Shown: piece by piece, positions 1-8,922 of the stretch
Layout of the letters: the number at the start of each line of letters is the position of its first letter
How positions within the stretch are numbered: position 1 is the stretch's first letter
Source: Qipengyuania gelatinilytica
Lineage (GTDB): Bacteria > Pseudomonadota > Alphaproteobacteria > Sphingomonadales > Sphingomonadaceae
Assembly (NCBI RefSeq): GCF_019711315.1
Contig: NZ_CP081294.1
Span: 744,001-808,000, forward strand
Direction of reading: 5' to 3'
DNA length: 64,000 nt
Position numbers and translations under genes: made by a program
The notes under the pieces: model-generated
What the model was told of the DNA's origin: nothing
The model's database searches: none
Seen by the model: the letters and a program-made list of their open reading frames with translations, nothing else

Positions 1-359
1 AAGTCCGCGATCACTGCGGCGGCGGCCGCCTGTGCCGCTTCCTTGTCGCTGGACACTTCGTCCGTCAGGCGAACGCGGATCGAGACCTGGTTGTCCTCGC
101 CAAAGCGCTGGACGACCGGCTCTCCATAGCCAAGTTCGGCAATCTCGGACCTGAGCTGCGCGACCGGTGCCTGCTCGCTCTGTTCGAAGGTTGCGCGCAC
201 TTCCAGGCCCCCGGCGAAGTCCACGCCGTAGTTGAGGCCCTTGGTCATCACGAGCGCCCAGCTCGCCGCGATCAGCAGGATGCTGACGACGAAGAAGGGC
301 ACGCGCCATTTGAGGAATTTGATGTTGGTGTCGTCGGGGACGAGCTTGAGCAGTTTCAT
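1..359 (-). CDS. secF: Protein-export membrane protein SecF (C-terminal part beyond window)
   Basis: SecF is a subunit of the SecDF-YajC complex, which uses the proton gradient to help pull exported proteins through SecYEG in the inner membrane. The readable N-terminus (MKLLKLVPDD...) has a first membrane segment, then the family signature around LNYGVDFAGG and the start of the periplasmic P1-like domain. The ATG lies 12 nt downstream of the secD stop, so it is co-transcribed with yajC and secD on the minus strand. Only about 119 codons are inside the window; the rest, including the remaining membrane segments, lies to the left of base 1. Confidence 0.95.
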   Translation of the reverse strand, partial: MKLLKLVPDDTNIKFLKWRVPFFVVSILLIAASWALVMTKGLNYGVDFAGGLEVRATFEQSEQAPVAQLRSEIAELGYGEPVVQRFGEDNQVSIRVRLTDEVSSDKEAAQAAAAAVIAD

Positions 360-371
360 TGTTCGTCCTCT

Positions 372-1967
372 TTAAAGATTAAGGTCCGTGGGCCGCGTCT
401 TGCGCAGCCAACCGGCCACCCACATCCGGGTCAGCGGAACGGCGGTGAAGACCGAGGTGAACAGGCCCACCACGAGCACCACGGCGAAGCCCTTGATCGG
501 GCCGGAGCCGAAGTTGAACAGCAGCACGCCTGCAATGAAGTTGGTGATGTTCGCATCGTAAATGGCGCGGCTGGCTTCCTTGTAGCCATTCTCGACCGCT
601 GCCATCACGCGGCGACCACGCTTGCGCTCCTCGCGGATACGTTCGTTGATCAGCACGTTGGCGTCGACTGCGGCACCGATGGTCAGCACGAAGCCCGCGA
701 TACCCGGCAGGGTGAGGGTGGCATTGAGCGCCGCCATGATGCCCAGCAGCATCAGCACGTTGATGACAAGCGCGACGGTCGAATAGATGCCGAAGCGGCC
801 GTAGGTGACGATCATCAAGAGCATGACCAGCAGCGTACCGATGCCCATGGCGAGCATGCCCTGCTTGATCGAATCGGCGCCGAGATCGGGTCCGACCGTG
901 CGTTCCTCGACCACTGCGAGATCGACCGGCAGTGCACCAGAGCGAAGCTGGATGGCGAGGTTGTTCGCGCTCTCCACCGTGAAGCTGCCCGAAATCTGCG
1001 ACTGCCCGTTGATGATCGGTTCCTGCATGCGCGGGGCCGAAATGACTTCATCGTCCAGGATGATCGCGAACTGGCGGCCCGTGTACTGGGTCGTCATCAC
1101 GCGGAATTTGTTGCCGCCCTCGGGGTTGAAAGCGATCGAGACGACCGGCTCGTTGGTGCGGCTGTCGAAGCTCTGCTGCGCGCTGGTCAGCGTTTCGCCG
1201 CTGATCCCGCCAAGTCGTTCGACGACGACGCCGAAGCCCTGTCCACGCTCGTCCGCGGCATAGGGAACGACTTCACCGCCGGAGACGAAGCCGCGTTCGA
1301 CCTCTTCCTGCGTTGCCTGGCGCTGGACCAGTTTGAACTCGAGTTGTGCGGTCTTGCCGAGCAGTTCCTTAAGCTGTTCGGGATCCTGCAGGCCCGGGAC
1401 CTGGACCACGATGCGCGTGTCGCCCTGGCGCAGGATCGTCGGCTCGCGCGTGCCGAGGCCATCGATACGGATACCCACGGTGCGCAGCGCGCCTTCCATC
1501 GCTTCGTCGACGGCATTCTCGAGGCCGGCAGCGGTCTGTGTCAGCACGAAGCGCTGACCGTCCACCACCTGCAGGTCCCATTCGCGGACCGGGCCGGTGC
1601 CGTTGATCAGGCCTTCGATTTCCGCGCGCGCACGGTCGATATCCGCTGCATCGCTGAGCAGGAAGCTGAGCCGCCCGCCGTCGGTAGAGACGTCGCCGAT
1701 GCGGATGCGCGGATCGGCACGGCGCATGGCGTTGCGAACGCCTTCTTCCATGTCTTCGAGGCGCGAGGCCTCGACCTGCGCCGGATCGGCTTCGAGGAGA
1801 ATGTGGCTACCGCCGGCAAGGTCGAGCCCGAGGTTGACCGTCGGGTTCGGCAGCTGTTCGGGCCAGGCCGTATTGGTGAGCGAGAAGATCGAAGGCAGTG
1901 CGGCAAGCGCACCGAGCAGGGCGATGCCCCACAGCATTACCTTCTTCCATGTCGGAAATTCGAGCAT
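372..1967 (-). CDS. secD: Protein translocase subunit SecD
   Basis: SecD works with SecF and YajC as a proton-driven, RND-like accessory to SecYEG. The 531-residue product has an N-terminal membrane helix (about 10-30), the signature LGLDLAGGSHILLE near 46-60, a large periplasmic domain, and a C-terminal block of five to six membrane helices from about 365 on. That block includes the conserved GAAVDANVLINERIREE segment near 440. The length is normal for alphaproteobacteria. It sits between yajC (38 nt upstream) and secF (12 nt downstream), the usual yajC-secD-secF order. Confidence 0.97.
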   Translation of the reverse strand: MLEFPTWKKVMLWGIALLGALAALPSIFSLTNTAWPEQLPNPTVNLGLDLAGGSHILLEADPAQVEASRLEDMEEGVRNAMRRADPRIRIGDVSTDGGRLSFLLSDAADIDRARAEIEGLINGTGPVREWDLQVVDGQRFVLTQTAAGLENAVDEAMEGALRTVGIRIDGLGTREPTILRQGDTRIVVQVPGLQDPEQLKELLGKTAQLEFKLVQRQATQEEVERGFVSGGEVVPYAADERGQGFGVVVERLGGISGETLTSAQQSFDSRTNEPVVSIAFNPEGGNKFRVMTTQYTGRQFAIILDDEVISAPRMQEPIINGQSQISGSFTVESANNLAIQLRSGALPVDLAVVEERTVGPDLGADSIKQGMLAMGIGTLLVMLLMIVTYGRFGIYSTVALVINVLMLLGIMAALNATLTLPGIAGFVLTIGAAVDANVLINERIREERKRGRRVMAAVENGYKEASRAIYDANITNFIAGVLLFNFGSGPIKGFAVVLVVGLFTSVFTAVPLTRMWVAGWLRKTRPTDLNL

Positions 1968-2005
1968 CGTGGCGGTCTACCCCTTAGCCTTGCTTGAGGG
2001 CCGGA

Positions 2006-2332
2006 TCAGTCGTTGGCCGGTTTGGCGGGCTTGGCGTTCAGCACTTCGCCGATGGTCTGCTTTACAGCGCGCACCTTCATGCCCTTGGCCAGTTCCAGTT
2101 CGACGAACTGCTCTTCGACCTTGGTGATCTTGCCAACGAGACCACCTGCCGTGACCACCTCGTCACCCCTTTTCAGGCCTTCGACCTTTTCGCGGTGCGC
2201 CTTCTGCTGGCGTAGCTGCGGGCGGATCATCAGGAACCAGAAAACCGCGAAAATCGCGATCCAGGGCAGGATCTGCAGCCATACCGGCGGCTGGGCTGCG
2301 GCAGTGCCGGCGGCGGCGAGGATATCGAGCAT
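2006..2332 (-). CDS. yajC: Preprotein translocase subunit YajC
   Basis: YajC is the small single-span partner of SecDF. The 108-residue protein has one membrane helix at about 18-38 (WLQILPWIAIFAVFWFLMI), directly followed by the family signature RPQLRQQKAHREKVEGLKRGDEV in shortened form, then a soluble beta-rich tail. It is the first gene of the minus-strand yajC-secD-secF operon. The promoter should lie in the roughly 200 bp between this gene and tRNA-Pro, but no convincing -35/-10 pair was picked out. Confidence 0.95.
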   Translation of the reverse strand: MLDILAAAGTAAAQPPVWLQILPWIAIFAVFWFLMIRPQLRQQKAHREKVEGLKRGDEVVTAGGLVGKITKVEEQFVELELAKGMKVRAVKQTIGEVLNAKPAKPAND

Positions 2333-2535
2333 GTGTGGTCGGACCTGTTATAAAGTTCGTGTCTGGTGCGAAAGCGAAGTGGGTGACGCATATGCAGGCT
2401 TCAAGCCCTCTTGCGGTCCCCCTTCCACATTGGTGGCGGGCGGTTAGCAGCAATGGATGCAACTCGCAACGAAATGAGCGCCACAAGGCTTGCATCGCCG
2501 AAATGCCGAGCCTATAGGGCCGCCTCCACTGGTTT

Positions 2536-2612
2536 CGGGATGTAGCGCAGCCTGGTAGCGCACCATACTGGGGGTGTGGGGGTCGCTGGTTCGAATCCAG
2601 TCATCCCGACCA
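2536..2612 (+). tRNA. tRNA-Pro (anticodon GGG)
   Basis: A 77-nt cloverleaf with encoded CCA. Acceptor arms CGGGATG and CATCCCG pair fully, the T-arm has GGTTCGAATCC, and the anticodon stem CCATA/TGTGG closes a loop CTGGGGG with anticodon GGG, reading CCC/CCU proline codons. No integrated element or duplicated 3' end is visible next to it. Confidence 0.95.
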
Positions 2613-2679
2613 GTGGTTTTCCCTCAAAATCGAAAAACGTAATCGCCACCGCCTCGTGCGGCGCGCGGGTAGCTGATGT

Positions 2680-3114
2680 TTAGCCGGGGCTCTGCGAATT
2701 CTCGCCGCCACTGGCCGCAATCAGCGCGGTCGCGAAGAAGCCCACGACGAGGCCGATGGCCGTCGAACCGCCGAACGCACCGCCCGAATTGGCAGCAGTG
2801 CCGCCGTCGAGATAGGCACCTGCGAGGCAGCCGTTCTCGTCCGACCAGTCGAGCCAGTCTTCCCAGGTGTAGAGATCGCCGTCCGATACCGCGCGATAGC
2901 GTTTACCGGCGAATCGCCACGCATCGGGCGAATTGCCTTCGTCGATCCACTCCCGCCATTCTTCGTCGTAGAGGTCGCAGTCCCAGTCCTCGGGCGCCTC
3001 GAGCGCACCGGCGCTGTCCGATGCGATCGGCGCAGCATCGGCCTGCGCAATGGCAGTGTTCGCCGCAAGCGATGCTGCAGCGGCCATCAGCGTGATCGGT
3101 AGGATTTTGCGCAT
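2680..3114 (-). CDS. Hypothetical exported protein with C-terminal membrane helix
   Basis: No family was recognised. The 144-residue product begins with a clear Sec signal peptide (MRKILPITLMAAAASLAANT, cleavage likely after AIA near 23). A Trp- and Asp/Glu-rich middle follows (EDWDCDLYDEEW, DWLDWSDENGC), with cysteines near 46 and 96. A Gly/Ala-rich segment then leads to a hydrophobic helix around 115-135 (TAIGLVVGFFATALIAAS). The mature part is acidic. It is probably periplasmic and membrane-tethered. It is divergent from the holin gene, so both may be transcribed from the 156 bp between them. Confidence 0.7.
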   Translation of the reverse strand: MRKILPITLMAAAASLAANTAIAQADAAPIASDSAGALEAPEDWDCDLYDEEWREWIDEGNSPDAWRFAGKRYRAVSDGDLYTWEDWLDWSDENGCLAGAYLDGGTAANSGGAFGGSTAIGLVVGFFATALIAASGGENSQSPG

Positions 3115-3270
3115 GGCGTCAGGGTTCCGGCGAAGTGTTCTTCGCGCCTTTCAATACCCGCAATGCGTGAATTTTCAATGACCGTTCGCATGTCCGATTC
3201 GAAAATGGATAATCCTCTTTCCTACTTGAACCGATCCGGTGATTTTTTCCAGGCTGACAGGAGAAGAATC

Positions 3271-3684
3271 ATGCCCCTCGTAGAATCGCTCATCGGTCCG
3301 ATCGCTTCGATCATCGACAAGATCATTCCCGACAAGGAGGCACGCGCGAAAGCCAAGCTGGAACTTCTCGCGCTCGAAGGGACGCACGAGATGAAACAGA
3401 TCGAAGCGCGCCTCTCGGCCATCGTGGCCGAGGCGAAGTCCGCCGACCCATGGACCAGCCGCGCGCGCCCCAGCTTCCTCTACGTGATGTATGCCATGAT
3501 CCTCTTCGCCCTTCCGATGGGCGTGCTGGCCGCCTTCTCGCCGCAGGCGGCGCAGGACATCGGCAGCGGTATCACGACTTATCTGAGAGGCCTTCCAGAG
3601 GAACTCTACGCGCTCTTCGGCACCGGCTACCTCGGCTACACCGCCGCACGGCAGTGGGGAAAGGTGAAAGGGGTGGAGCAGTAA
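3271..3684 (+). CDS. Three-TM holin of the gene-transfer-agent release family (GTA_holin_3TM-like)
   Basis: The 137-residue product has the features of the 'holin of 3TMs, for gene-transfer release' family. It has an amphipathic N-terminus (MPLVESLIGPIASIIDKIIP), a charged helical stretch (DKEARAKAKLELLALEG), the conserved DPWTSRARPSF segment before a strong membrane helix (YVMYAMILFALPMGVLAAF), and a C-terminal helix with GYLGYTAARQW. The ATG at 3271 is preferred over an in-frame start at 3163 because AGGAGAAG lies just upstream. In Rhodobacter such holins release gene transfer agent particles together with an endolysin. No endolysin or GTA structural gene is nearby, so the role here is inferred from the family alone. 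Confidence 0.8.
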   Translation: MPLVESLIGPIASIIDKIIPDKEARAKAKLELLALEGTHEMKQIEARLSAIVAEAKSADPWTSRARPSFLYVMYAMILFALPMGVLAAFSPQAAQDIGSGITTYLRGLPEELYALFGTGYLGYTAARQWGKVKGVEQ

Positions 3685-3694
3685 ACGCGATCAG

Positions 3695-3722
3695 GACGTT
3701 TGGTTGTGGGCGGAATGCGGAA
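3695..3722. repeat. Interspersed imperfect-palindrome repeat, copy R1 (degenerate)
   Basis: Matches about 18 of 28 positions of the repeat consensus in reverse orientation by eye (key words GACGTT, TGTGGG, GGAA, GCGGA). It lies 6 bp beyond the stop of the lipoprotein gene at 3729-4358. Copy R2 lies on the other side of the same gene, in the same orientation. Confidence 0.5.
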
Positions 3723-3728
3723 GCGCGC

Positions 3729-4358
3729 TCAACCTCCGTTGGAAAAGCTAGACACTAAAATCTGAAGCTTCTCCAAATCTGGTTCACGACGCAATTCGCA
3801 GATATCGCGTGTCACGTAGGTTCGCTCAGTCTGACTGAGATGTTCGAACACAAAAACCGGTGGGTGCATGCAAATACTGATGTAACTTGCTCCCGCATCG
3901 TCATTCACAACGTGAAGGTCGGCTTCTCGCTTGAGTGTTCCTAGGCGAGCCGCATCGAGAGCATCGACAAAATCCTGAGCTTCGTTAGAAGAAAGCTCTC
4001 GGGTCCATTGCTCGGCAATGTCACCAGGCTCGTAGCCACCAGCCCCATCAAGTTGTGTGTAAGTCAACGACATTCCGCCTGAACCAGTTGCATCAATCCT
4101 GTAGATTGAAGCTGGTGAATTATTCGGCAGGATGAGCAGGCGGAAGCGGTTGGAAAAGGGGGCGAGATCTTCCTCGCTTGCGAGCACTGGCTCAGATGCG
4201 GCCGCAAGCTGGTGCCCAAACCAATTCTCATAAAAACGGGGGTCAGTTTCATTGTTTGACCAACCTGTGTCTGGAACGTAATCAATGGACGTGCACGAGC
4301 TGAGTAAGAGCGCACCAAATAGGATGTCCAAGCGAACCAGCTTCTTTTTGATCATCAA
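3729..4358 (-). CDS. Hypothetical lipoprotein, low-GC singleton between repeats R1 and R2
   Basis: No family was recognised. The 209-residue product starts with a short basic N-terminus, a hydrophobic stretch and a lipobox (ALLLSSCTS, Cys at about 22), predicting an outer- or inner-membrane lipoprotein. The mature part has several cysteines (SICMHPPV, RDICELR) and a central beta-like region (SGGMSLTYTQLDG). Its base composition is clearly lower in GC than the neighbouring aroQ-acc operon. It stands alone, in the opposite orientation to both neighbours, and is bracketed by two copies of the interspersed repeat, which suggests insertion as a unit. Confidence 0.7.
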   Translation of the reverse strand: MMIKKKLVRLDILFGALLLSSCTSIDYVPDTGWSNNETDPRFYENWFGHQLAAASEPVLASEEDLAPFSNRFRLLILPNNSPASIYRIDATGSGGMSLTYTQLDGAGGYEPGDIAEQWTRELSSNEAQDFVDALDAARLGTLKREADLHVVNDDAGASYISICMHPPVFVFEHLSQTERTYVTRDICELRREPDLEKLQILVSSFSNGG

Positions 4359-4378
4359 AGCACCCTAGCAACTCGCGA

Positions 4379-4406
4379 AACGTCCGCAATCGGATCGTTA
4401 GCCTAC
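4379..4406. repeat. Interspersed imperfect-palindrome repeat, copy R2
   Basis: Starts AACGTCCGCAATCGGATCG and matches about 22 of 28 consensus positions in reverse orientation. It lies 20 bp upstream of the start of the lipoprotein gene at 3729-4358 and 44 bp before aroQ. Confidence 0.65.
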
Positions 4407-4449
4407 AGGCCGCTTCTCAGGTCCGCGAACACTCGCTAACGCATTTCCC

Positions 4450-4884
4450 ATGACCGACACCGTCTTCGTCCTCAACGGCCCCAACCTCAACCTGCTCGGC
4501 ACGCGCGAGCCGGAGATTTACGGCAGCGCGACGCTCGCCGATATCGAAGCGGACCTTCGCGGGCAGGCCGACGGCCTCGGTCTGGCGATCGACTTTCGCC
4601 AGACAAATCACGAAGGCGTGCTGGTCGACTGGTTGCACGAGGCTCAGCACAAAGGTGCAAAGGCAGTCCTGCTCAATGCAGCGGCCTATACCCACACCTC
4701 GATCGCGCTGCTCGATGCGATAAAAGCGATCACGGTTCCGGTCATCGAAGTCCACCTGTCCGATCCCTCGACGCGCGAGGAATTCCGCCATATCTCCTAT
4801 GTCGGCATGGCGGCCGCCGATTGCGTGCAGGGCCTGGGTGCGCGCAGCTATTCCGTAGCGTTGGATAAGGCCGCGGCTCTCTAA
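4450..4884 (+). CDS. aroQ: 3-dehydroquinate dehydratase, type II
   Basis: Converts 3-dehydroquinate to 3-dehydroshikimate in the shikimate pathway; it is a cytosolic dodecameric enzyme. The 144-residue length is typical of type II. Visible signatures are the N-terminal VLNGPNLNLLGTREPEIYG with the catalytic Tyr, the QTNHEGVLVDWLHEA segment, the LLNAAAYTHTS motif and the VIEVHLSDPSTREEFRH motif with the catalytic His. It is the first gene of an apparent aroQ-accB-accC group, an association common in alphaproteobacteria. Confidence 0.97.
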   Translation: MTDTVFVLNGPNLNLLGTREPEIYGSATLADIEADLRGQADGLGLAIDFRQTNHEGVLVDWLHEAQHKGAKAVLLNAAAYTHTSIALLDAIKAITVPVIEVHLSDPSTREEFRHISYVGMAAADCVQGLGARSYSVALDKAAAL

Positions 4885-4959
4885 AAGCGCCCCCTCCCCC
4901 CTTGTCTTGGCGCGCTAGCCAGAGCATAGGCGCGTGCAATAACTGACAAGGGACCATTC

Positions 4960-5451
4960 ATGGCCGAACGTAAAGGTAGCGCCGGTAAATCCGGTATGAA
5001 CGTCGACACCTCGCTCGTGCGCGAGCTGGCAGAGATGCTTGGCGACACCGGGCTAACCGAAATCGAAGTCGAGGACGGCGACCGCAAGATCCGCGTTTCG
5101 CGCGGCGGCGGCGTGGCAATGGCCGCTGCGCCTGCACCGATGGCAGCACCCGCCCCGGCAGCTGCAGCCCCGGCAGCAGCGCCCGCAGCAGAAAGCGCCC
5201 CGGCAGTGGCCGATACCGCAGGTGCCATCAAGTCGCCCATGGTCGGCACGGTCTACCTCGCTCCCGAACCAGGCGCGTCGGACTTCGTGAAGGTGGGTGA
5301 CAGCGTCAAGGAAGGCCAGACCCTCCTGATCGTGGAAGCCATGAAGGTGATGAACCCGATCGCTGCCGACAAGGCAGGTACGGTGAAATCGATCCTCGTC
5401 GAGAACGCCCAGCCGGTCGAATTCGACCAGCCGCTCGTCGTCATCGGGTAA
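4960..5451 (+). CDS. accB: Biotin carboxyl carrier protein of acetyl-CoA carboxylase
   Basis: AccB carries the biotin that shuttles carboxyl groups in acetyl-CoA carboxylase, the first step of fatty-acid synthesis. The 163-residue protein has an N-terminal helical part (about 15-50), an Ala/Pro-rich hinge (about 55-90), and a C-terminal biotinyl domain with the attachment motif VEAMKVMN (Lys near 128). The stop is 3 nt before accC, so the two are translationally linked and made in step. Confidence 0.97.
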   Translation: MAERKGSAGKSGMNVDTSLVRELAEMLGDTGLTEIEVEDGDRKIRVSRGGGVAMAAAPAPMAAPAPAAAAPAAAPAAESAPAVADTAGAIKSPMVGTVYLAPEPGASDFVKVGDSVKEGQTLLIVEAMKVMNPIAADKAGTVKSILVENAQPVEFDQPLVVIG

Positions 5452-5454
5452 GCC

Positions 5455-6804
<1,350 letters not shown>

Positions 6805-6850
6805 GGTCGGAAGACGGGTGGCTGGCGGTCATTCGGTCAGAAGGTAGGAT

Positions 6851-6876
6851 TGACCGCTAAAGACCCAACAGTGGTC
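6851..6876. repeat. Interspersed imperfect-palindrome repeat, copy R3 (degenerate)
   Basis: Forward orientation, TGACCGCTAAAGACCCAAC then AGTGGTC, matching about 18 of 26 consensus positions. It lies upstream of the low-GC protease gene at 7009-7767. No second copy was found on the far side of that gene. Confidence 0.45.
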
Positions 6877-7008
6877 CTGGATATGAAGCTTGAGGATAAT
6901 CGGCGTCTCCATTCGCCCGAGCGAGTGGTGGTCTTTCCGAGGCCCGCTTCATACGGGTAACTACGTGTAACAGGTGCGATAAAAATTTTCCTCCTGATCC
7001 GCGATCAT

Positions 7009-7767
7009 GTGCGGATGACGAGGAATATCTTCAAATTCACTCTTGCAATTTTCTTGGTTCCCCTTGCCGCGGCAGAGGGGAAGGTGAGCATTGCTCAGCC
7101 CACCAAAGCCGAACTTGCACACATGTCATTCGCTCCGGTCGGCGAACTTTCCTGCTCCAAGGGACTTTCTACGCAGGTGCTTCAAGGCACTGTTGTCGGA
7201 AGGAGAGACACCCTCCTGACAGTTGCCCATGTTCTGGACGGAAATACGCCAGAGCGTGGTACGTGGCTCAAGGGATGCATTTTCAGGCTGTTCGACAGGG
7301 ACGGTCGAATACGTTTTGCATCACGTGTTAGCGTTGCCAGCCGACCTTCGGAATCACTACGTTGGAGCTACGCGCTTGATTGGGCAATTCTACGATTGGA
7401 GAAAAATGCTCTTGTCGAGCCCGCACAAGTCGCTGATTTGCATTCAGCTTTGGAATCCGGGCACCACTCGTTGGCATATTTTTCCCGGAATAGGGGCAGG
7501 CGATTTCTGCAGATTGCTAGCCGCTGTTCAGTACGTACGATCCGTCCGCGATCAATAGTGCTCAAACATGATTGCCCGAGCTGGAAAGGCACAAGTGGTT
7601 CACCCCTCCTCGCGAGGACCCGCGATGGTTATAGGGTCTTCGGCATCCAAGCAAAGGTTGGTGGGTATGCTGTCGGAATTGCGGGATGGCCCCTAGAGGA
7701 ACTGCGTAAAGCAACTGCAGTCGGTAAAGGGGACACAGACGGCGCCCTCTTCCCAACCAAGATCTGA
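7009..7767 (+). CDS. Exported trypsin-like serine protease (chymotrypsin fold)
   Basis: The 252-residue product has an N-terminal signal peptide (about 7-24) followed by a small trypsin-like domain. The three catalytic residues can be placed: His74 in LLTVAHVLDG, Asp124 in SYALDWAILRL and Ser198 in GTSGSPLL. A cysteine pair (Cys49, Cys90) and Cys173/Cys189 may form disulfides. The start is either GTG 7009 or ATG 7015; no strong ribosome site decides it. It is lower in GC than its neighbours and monocistronic, and a degenerate repeat copy (R3) lies upstream. The family assignment rests on the catalytic motifs; the substrate is unknown. Confidence 0.75.
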   Translation: MRMTRNIFKFTLAIFLVPLAAAEGKVSIAQPTKAELAHMSFAPVGELSCSKGLSTQVLQGTVVGRRDTLLTVAHVLDGNTPERGTWLKGCIFRLFDRDGRIRFASRVSVASRPSESLRWSYALDWAILRLEKNALVEPAQVADLHSALESGHHSLAYFSRNRGRRFLQIASRCSVRTIRPRSIVLKHDCPSWKGTSGSPLLARTRDGYRVFGIQAKVGGYAVGIAGWPLEELRKATAVGKGDTDGALFPTKI

Positions 7768-7781
7768 AATGCGCCCGGGAT

Positions 7782-8210
7782 TCAATCGAACTCGAATCCG
7801 GCCGCCTTCGCTTCGGCAATAACCTCTGCGCCGGTCTGGCGCGGGTGATCACCCCTGAGCTGACACCAGTCCGCGCTCTCGTCGACGAAAATCTCTTTCT
7901 CGATGGCGAGACCCGATGCCTCGTCGAACAGGCCGGCTGAAAAGCTACGGTTGCCCGTTGGCTTGAAGCGCCACCAAATGTTGGTCCCGCATTTCGAGCA
8001 GAAAGCACGTTCGCCCCAATCGCTGGACGCATAGGCCGTAATCGCGTCTTCGCCCGAAATGGCAAAGCTTTCTCCGGCGAGCGCAGCGTAGAATGCGCCG
8101 CCCCAACGACGGCACATAGTGCATTGGCAGATTTCCACCTCGTTCTTCGCGCCGGTCAGTTCGATCCCGACCGCGCCGCAGAGGCAGTGCCCCTTCATCG
8201 TCTCGCTCAA
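7782..8210 (-). CDS. GFA/CENP-V domain protein (glutathione-dependent formaldehyde-activating-like)
   Basis: A small zinc protein of the GFA family. The 142 residues contain the two CxC-type zinc ligand groups: GHCLCGAVGIE near the N-terminus with CQCTMCRRWGG, and FCSKCGTNIWW in the middle. These are the usual seven Cys ligands for two zincs. A glutathione-related role is the family name rather than proof. The start may be TTG 8210, which overlaps the stop of the Lrp gene by 4 bases, or ATG 8198. Either way it is translated in tandem with the upstream Lrp-type regulator. Confidence 0.85.
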   Translation of the reverse strand: MSETMKGHCLCGAVGIELTGAKNEVEICQCTMCRRWGGAFYAALAGESFAISGEDAITAYASSDWGERAFCSKCGTNIWWRFKPTGNRSFSAGLFDEASGLAIEKEIFVDESADWCQLRGDHPRQTGAEVIAEAKAAGFEFD

Positions 8211-8668
8211 AGCGGGACGCCCGGCTCGTTCTTGCTGGTTCGGATAGTCAGCGAGGTCTTCACGCTGGCCACATTGGGCGCGGGCGTGAGCTTGCTGGTC
8301 AGGAATTCCTGGAAACTCTGCAAATCGCGGCTGACGATCTTGATGATGAAATCGATCTCGCCATTAAGCATGTGCACTTCGCGCACTTCGGGAAGGTCGC
8401 GCATCGCGTCTTCGAATTCGCGCAGCGCGTCTTCTGCCTGGCTCTTGAGGCTGACCATGGCGAAGACGGTAATCGAGAAGCCCAGCTTCGACGGATCGAG
8501 CTCTGCGTGATAGCCGCGGATGACGCCTTCTTCCTCGAGCGCGCGCACGCGGCGCAGGCACGGAGGAGCAGTCAGCCCGACGCGATGCGCCAGCTCGACA
8601 TTGGTGATCCTGCCTTCGTCCTGCAATTCGCCGAGCAGGCGACGATCGATATCGTCGAGATTGGCCAT
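8207..8668 (-). CDS. Lrp/AsnC family transcriptional regulator
   Basis: The 153-residue regulator has an N-terminal helix-turn-helix (LDDIDRRLLGELQDEGR, then LAHRVGLTAPPCLRRVRALEE) and a C-terminal RAM/ligand-sensing domain (from about 70). It probably acts as an octamer-type feast/famine regulator. The start at 8668 is chosen because GAGGAAG precedes it; a longer frame to 8806 lacks family sequence. It overlaps the GFA-domain gene by 4 bases and faces the kinase gene at 8923 across about 250 bp. Confidence 0.93.
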   Translation of the reverse strand: MANLDDIDRRLLGELQDEGRITNVELAHRVGLTAPPCLRRVRALEEEGVIRGYHAELDPSKLGFSITVFAMVSLKSQAEDALREFEDAMRDLPEVREVHMLNGEIDFIIKIVSRDLQSFQEFLTSKLTPAPNVASVKTSLTIRTSKNEPGVPL

Positions 8669-8922
8669 CGTTGTGTCTTCCTCAAAAGCGCGTGCGATCA
8701 CGCGATGGGCCAAGGCTTGCGGTGCGCACATATGAAATGTTGAAAAGGCGCAACCAACCGATTGGCTAACATTATTATGTTTGCCAGCAATTGTCCCACA
8801 TTGCAACGCAGCAGAATCCAGTGATGGTCAATGCGCATTTAACCATGCTCATTGTCCAAGGGTGAATGTGCCTGTGGCATGCCCGATTCTGCGAATTTCC
8901 GCCCTTGAAGGACCAATTACGA

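Noticed and set aside
2536..3684. Prophage or integrated element at tRNA-Pro with the holin as a remnant
   Set aside because: No integrase, no duplicated tRNA 3' end and no other phage gene is seen; the holin belongs to the GTA-release family.
4379..4410. Integron attC-like site next to a single-gene cassette
   Set aside because: The element is too short and lacks the RYYYAAC/GTTRRRY core pair; no integron integrase is present in the window.
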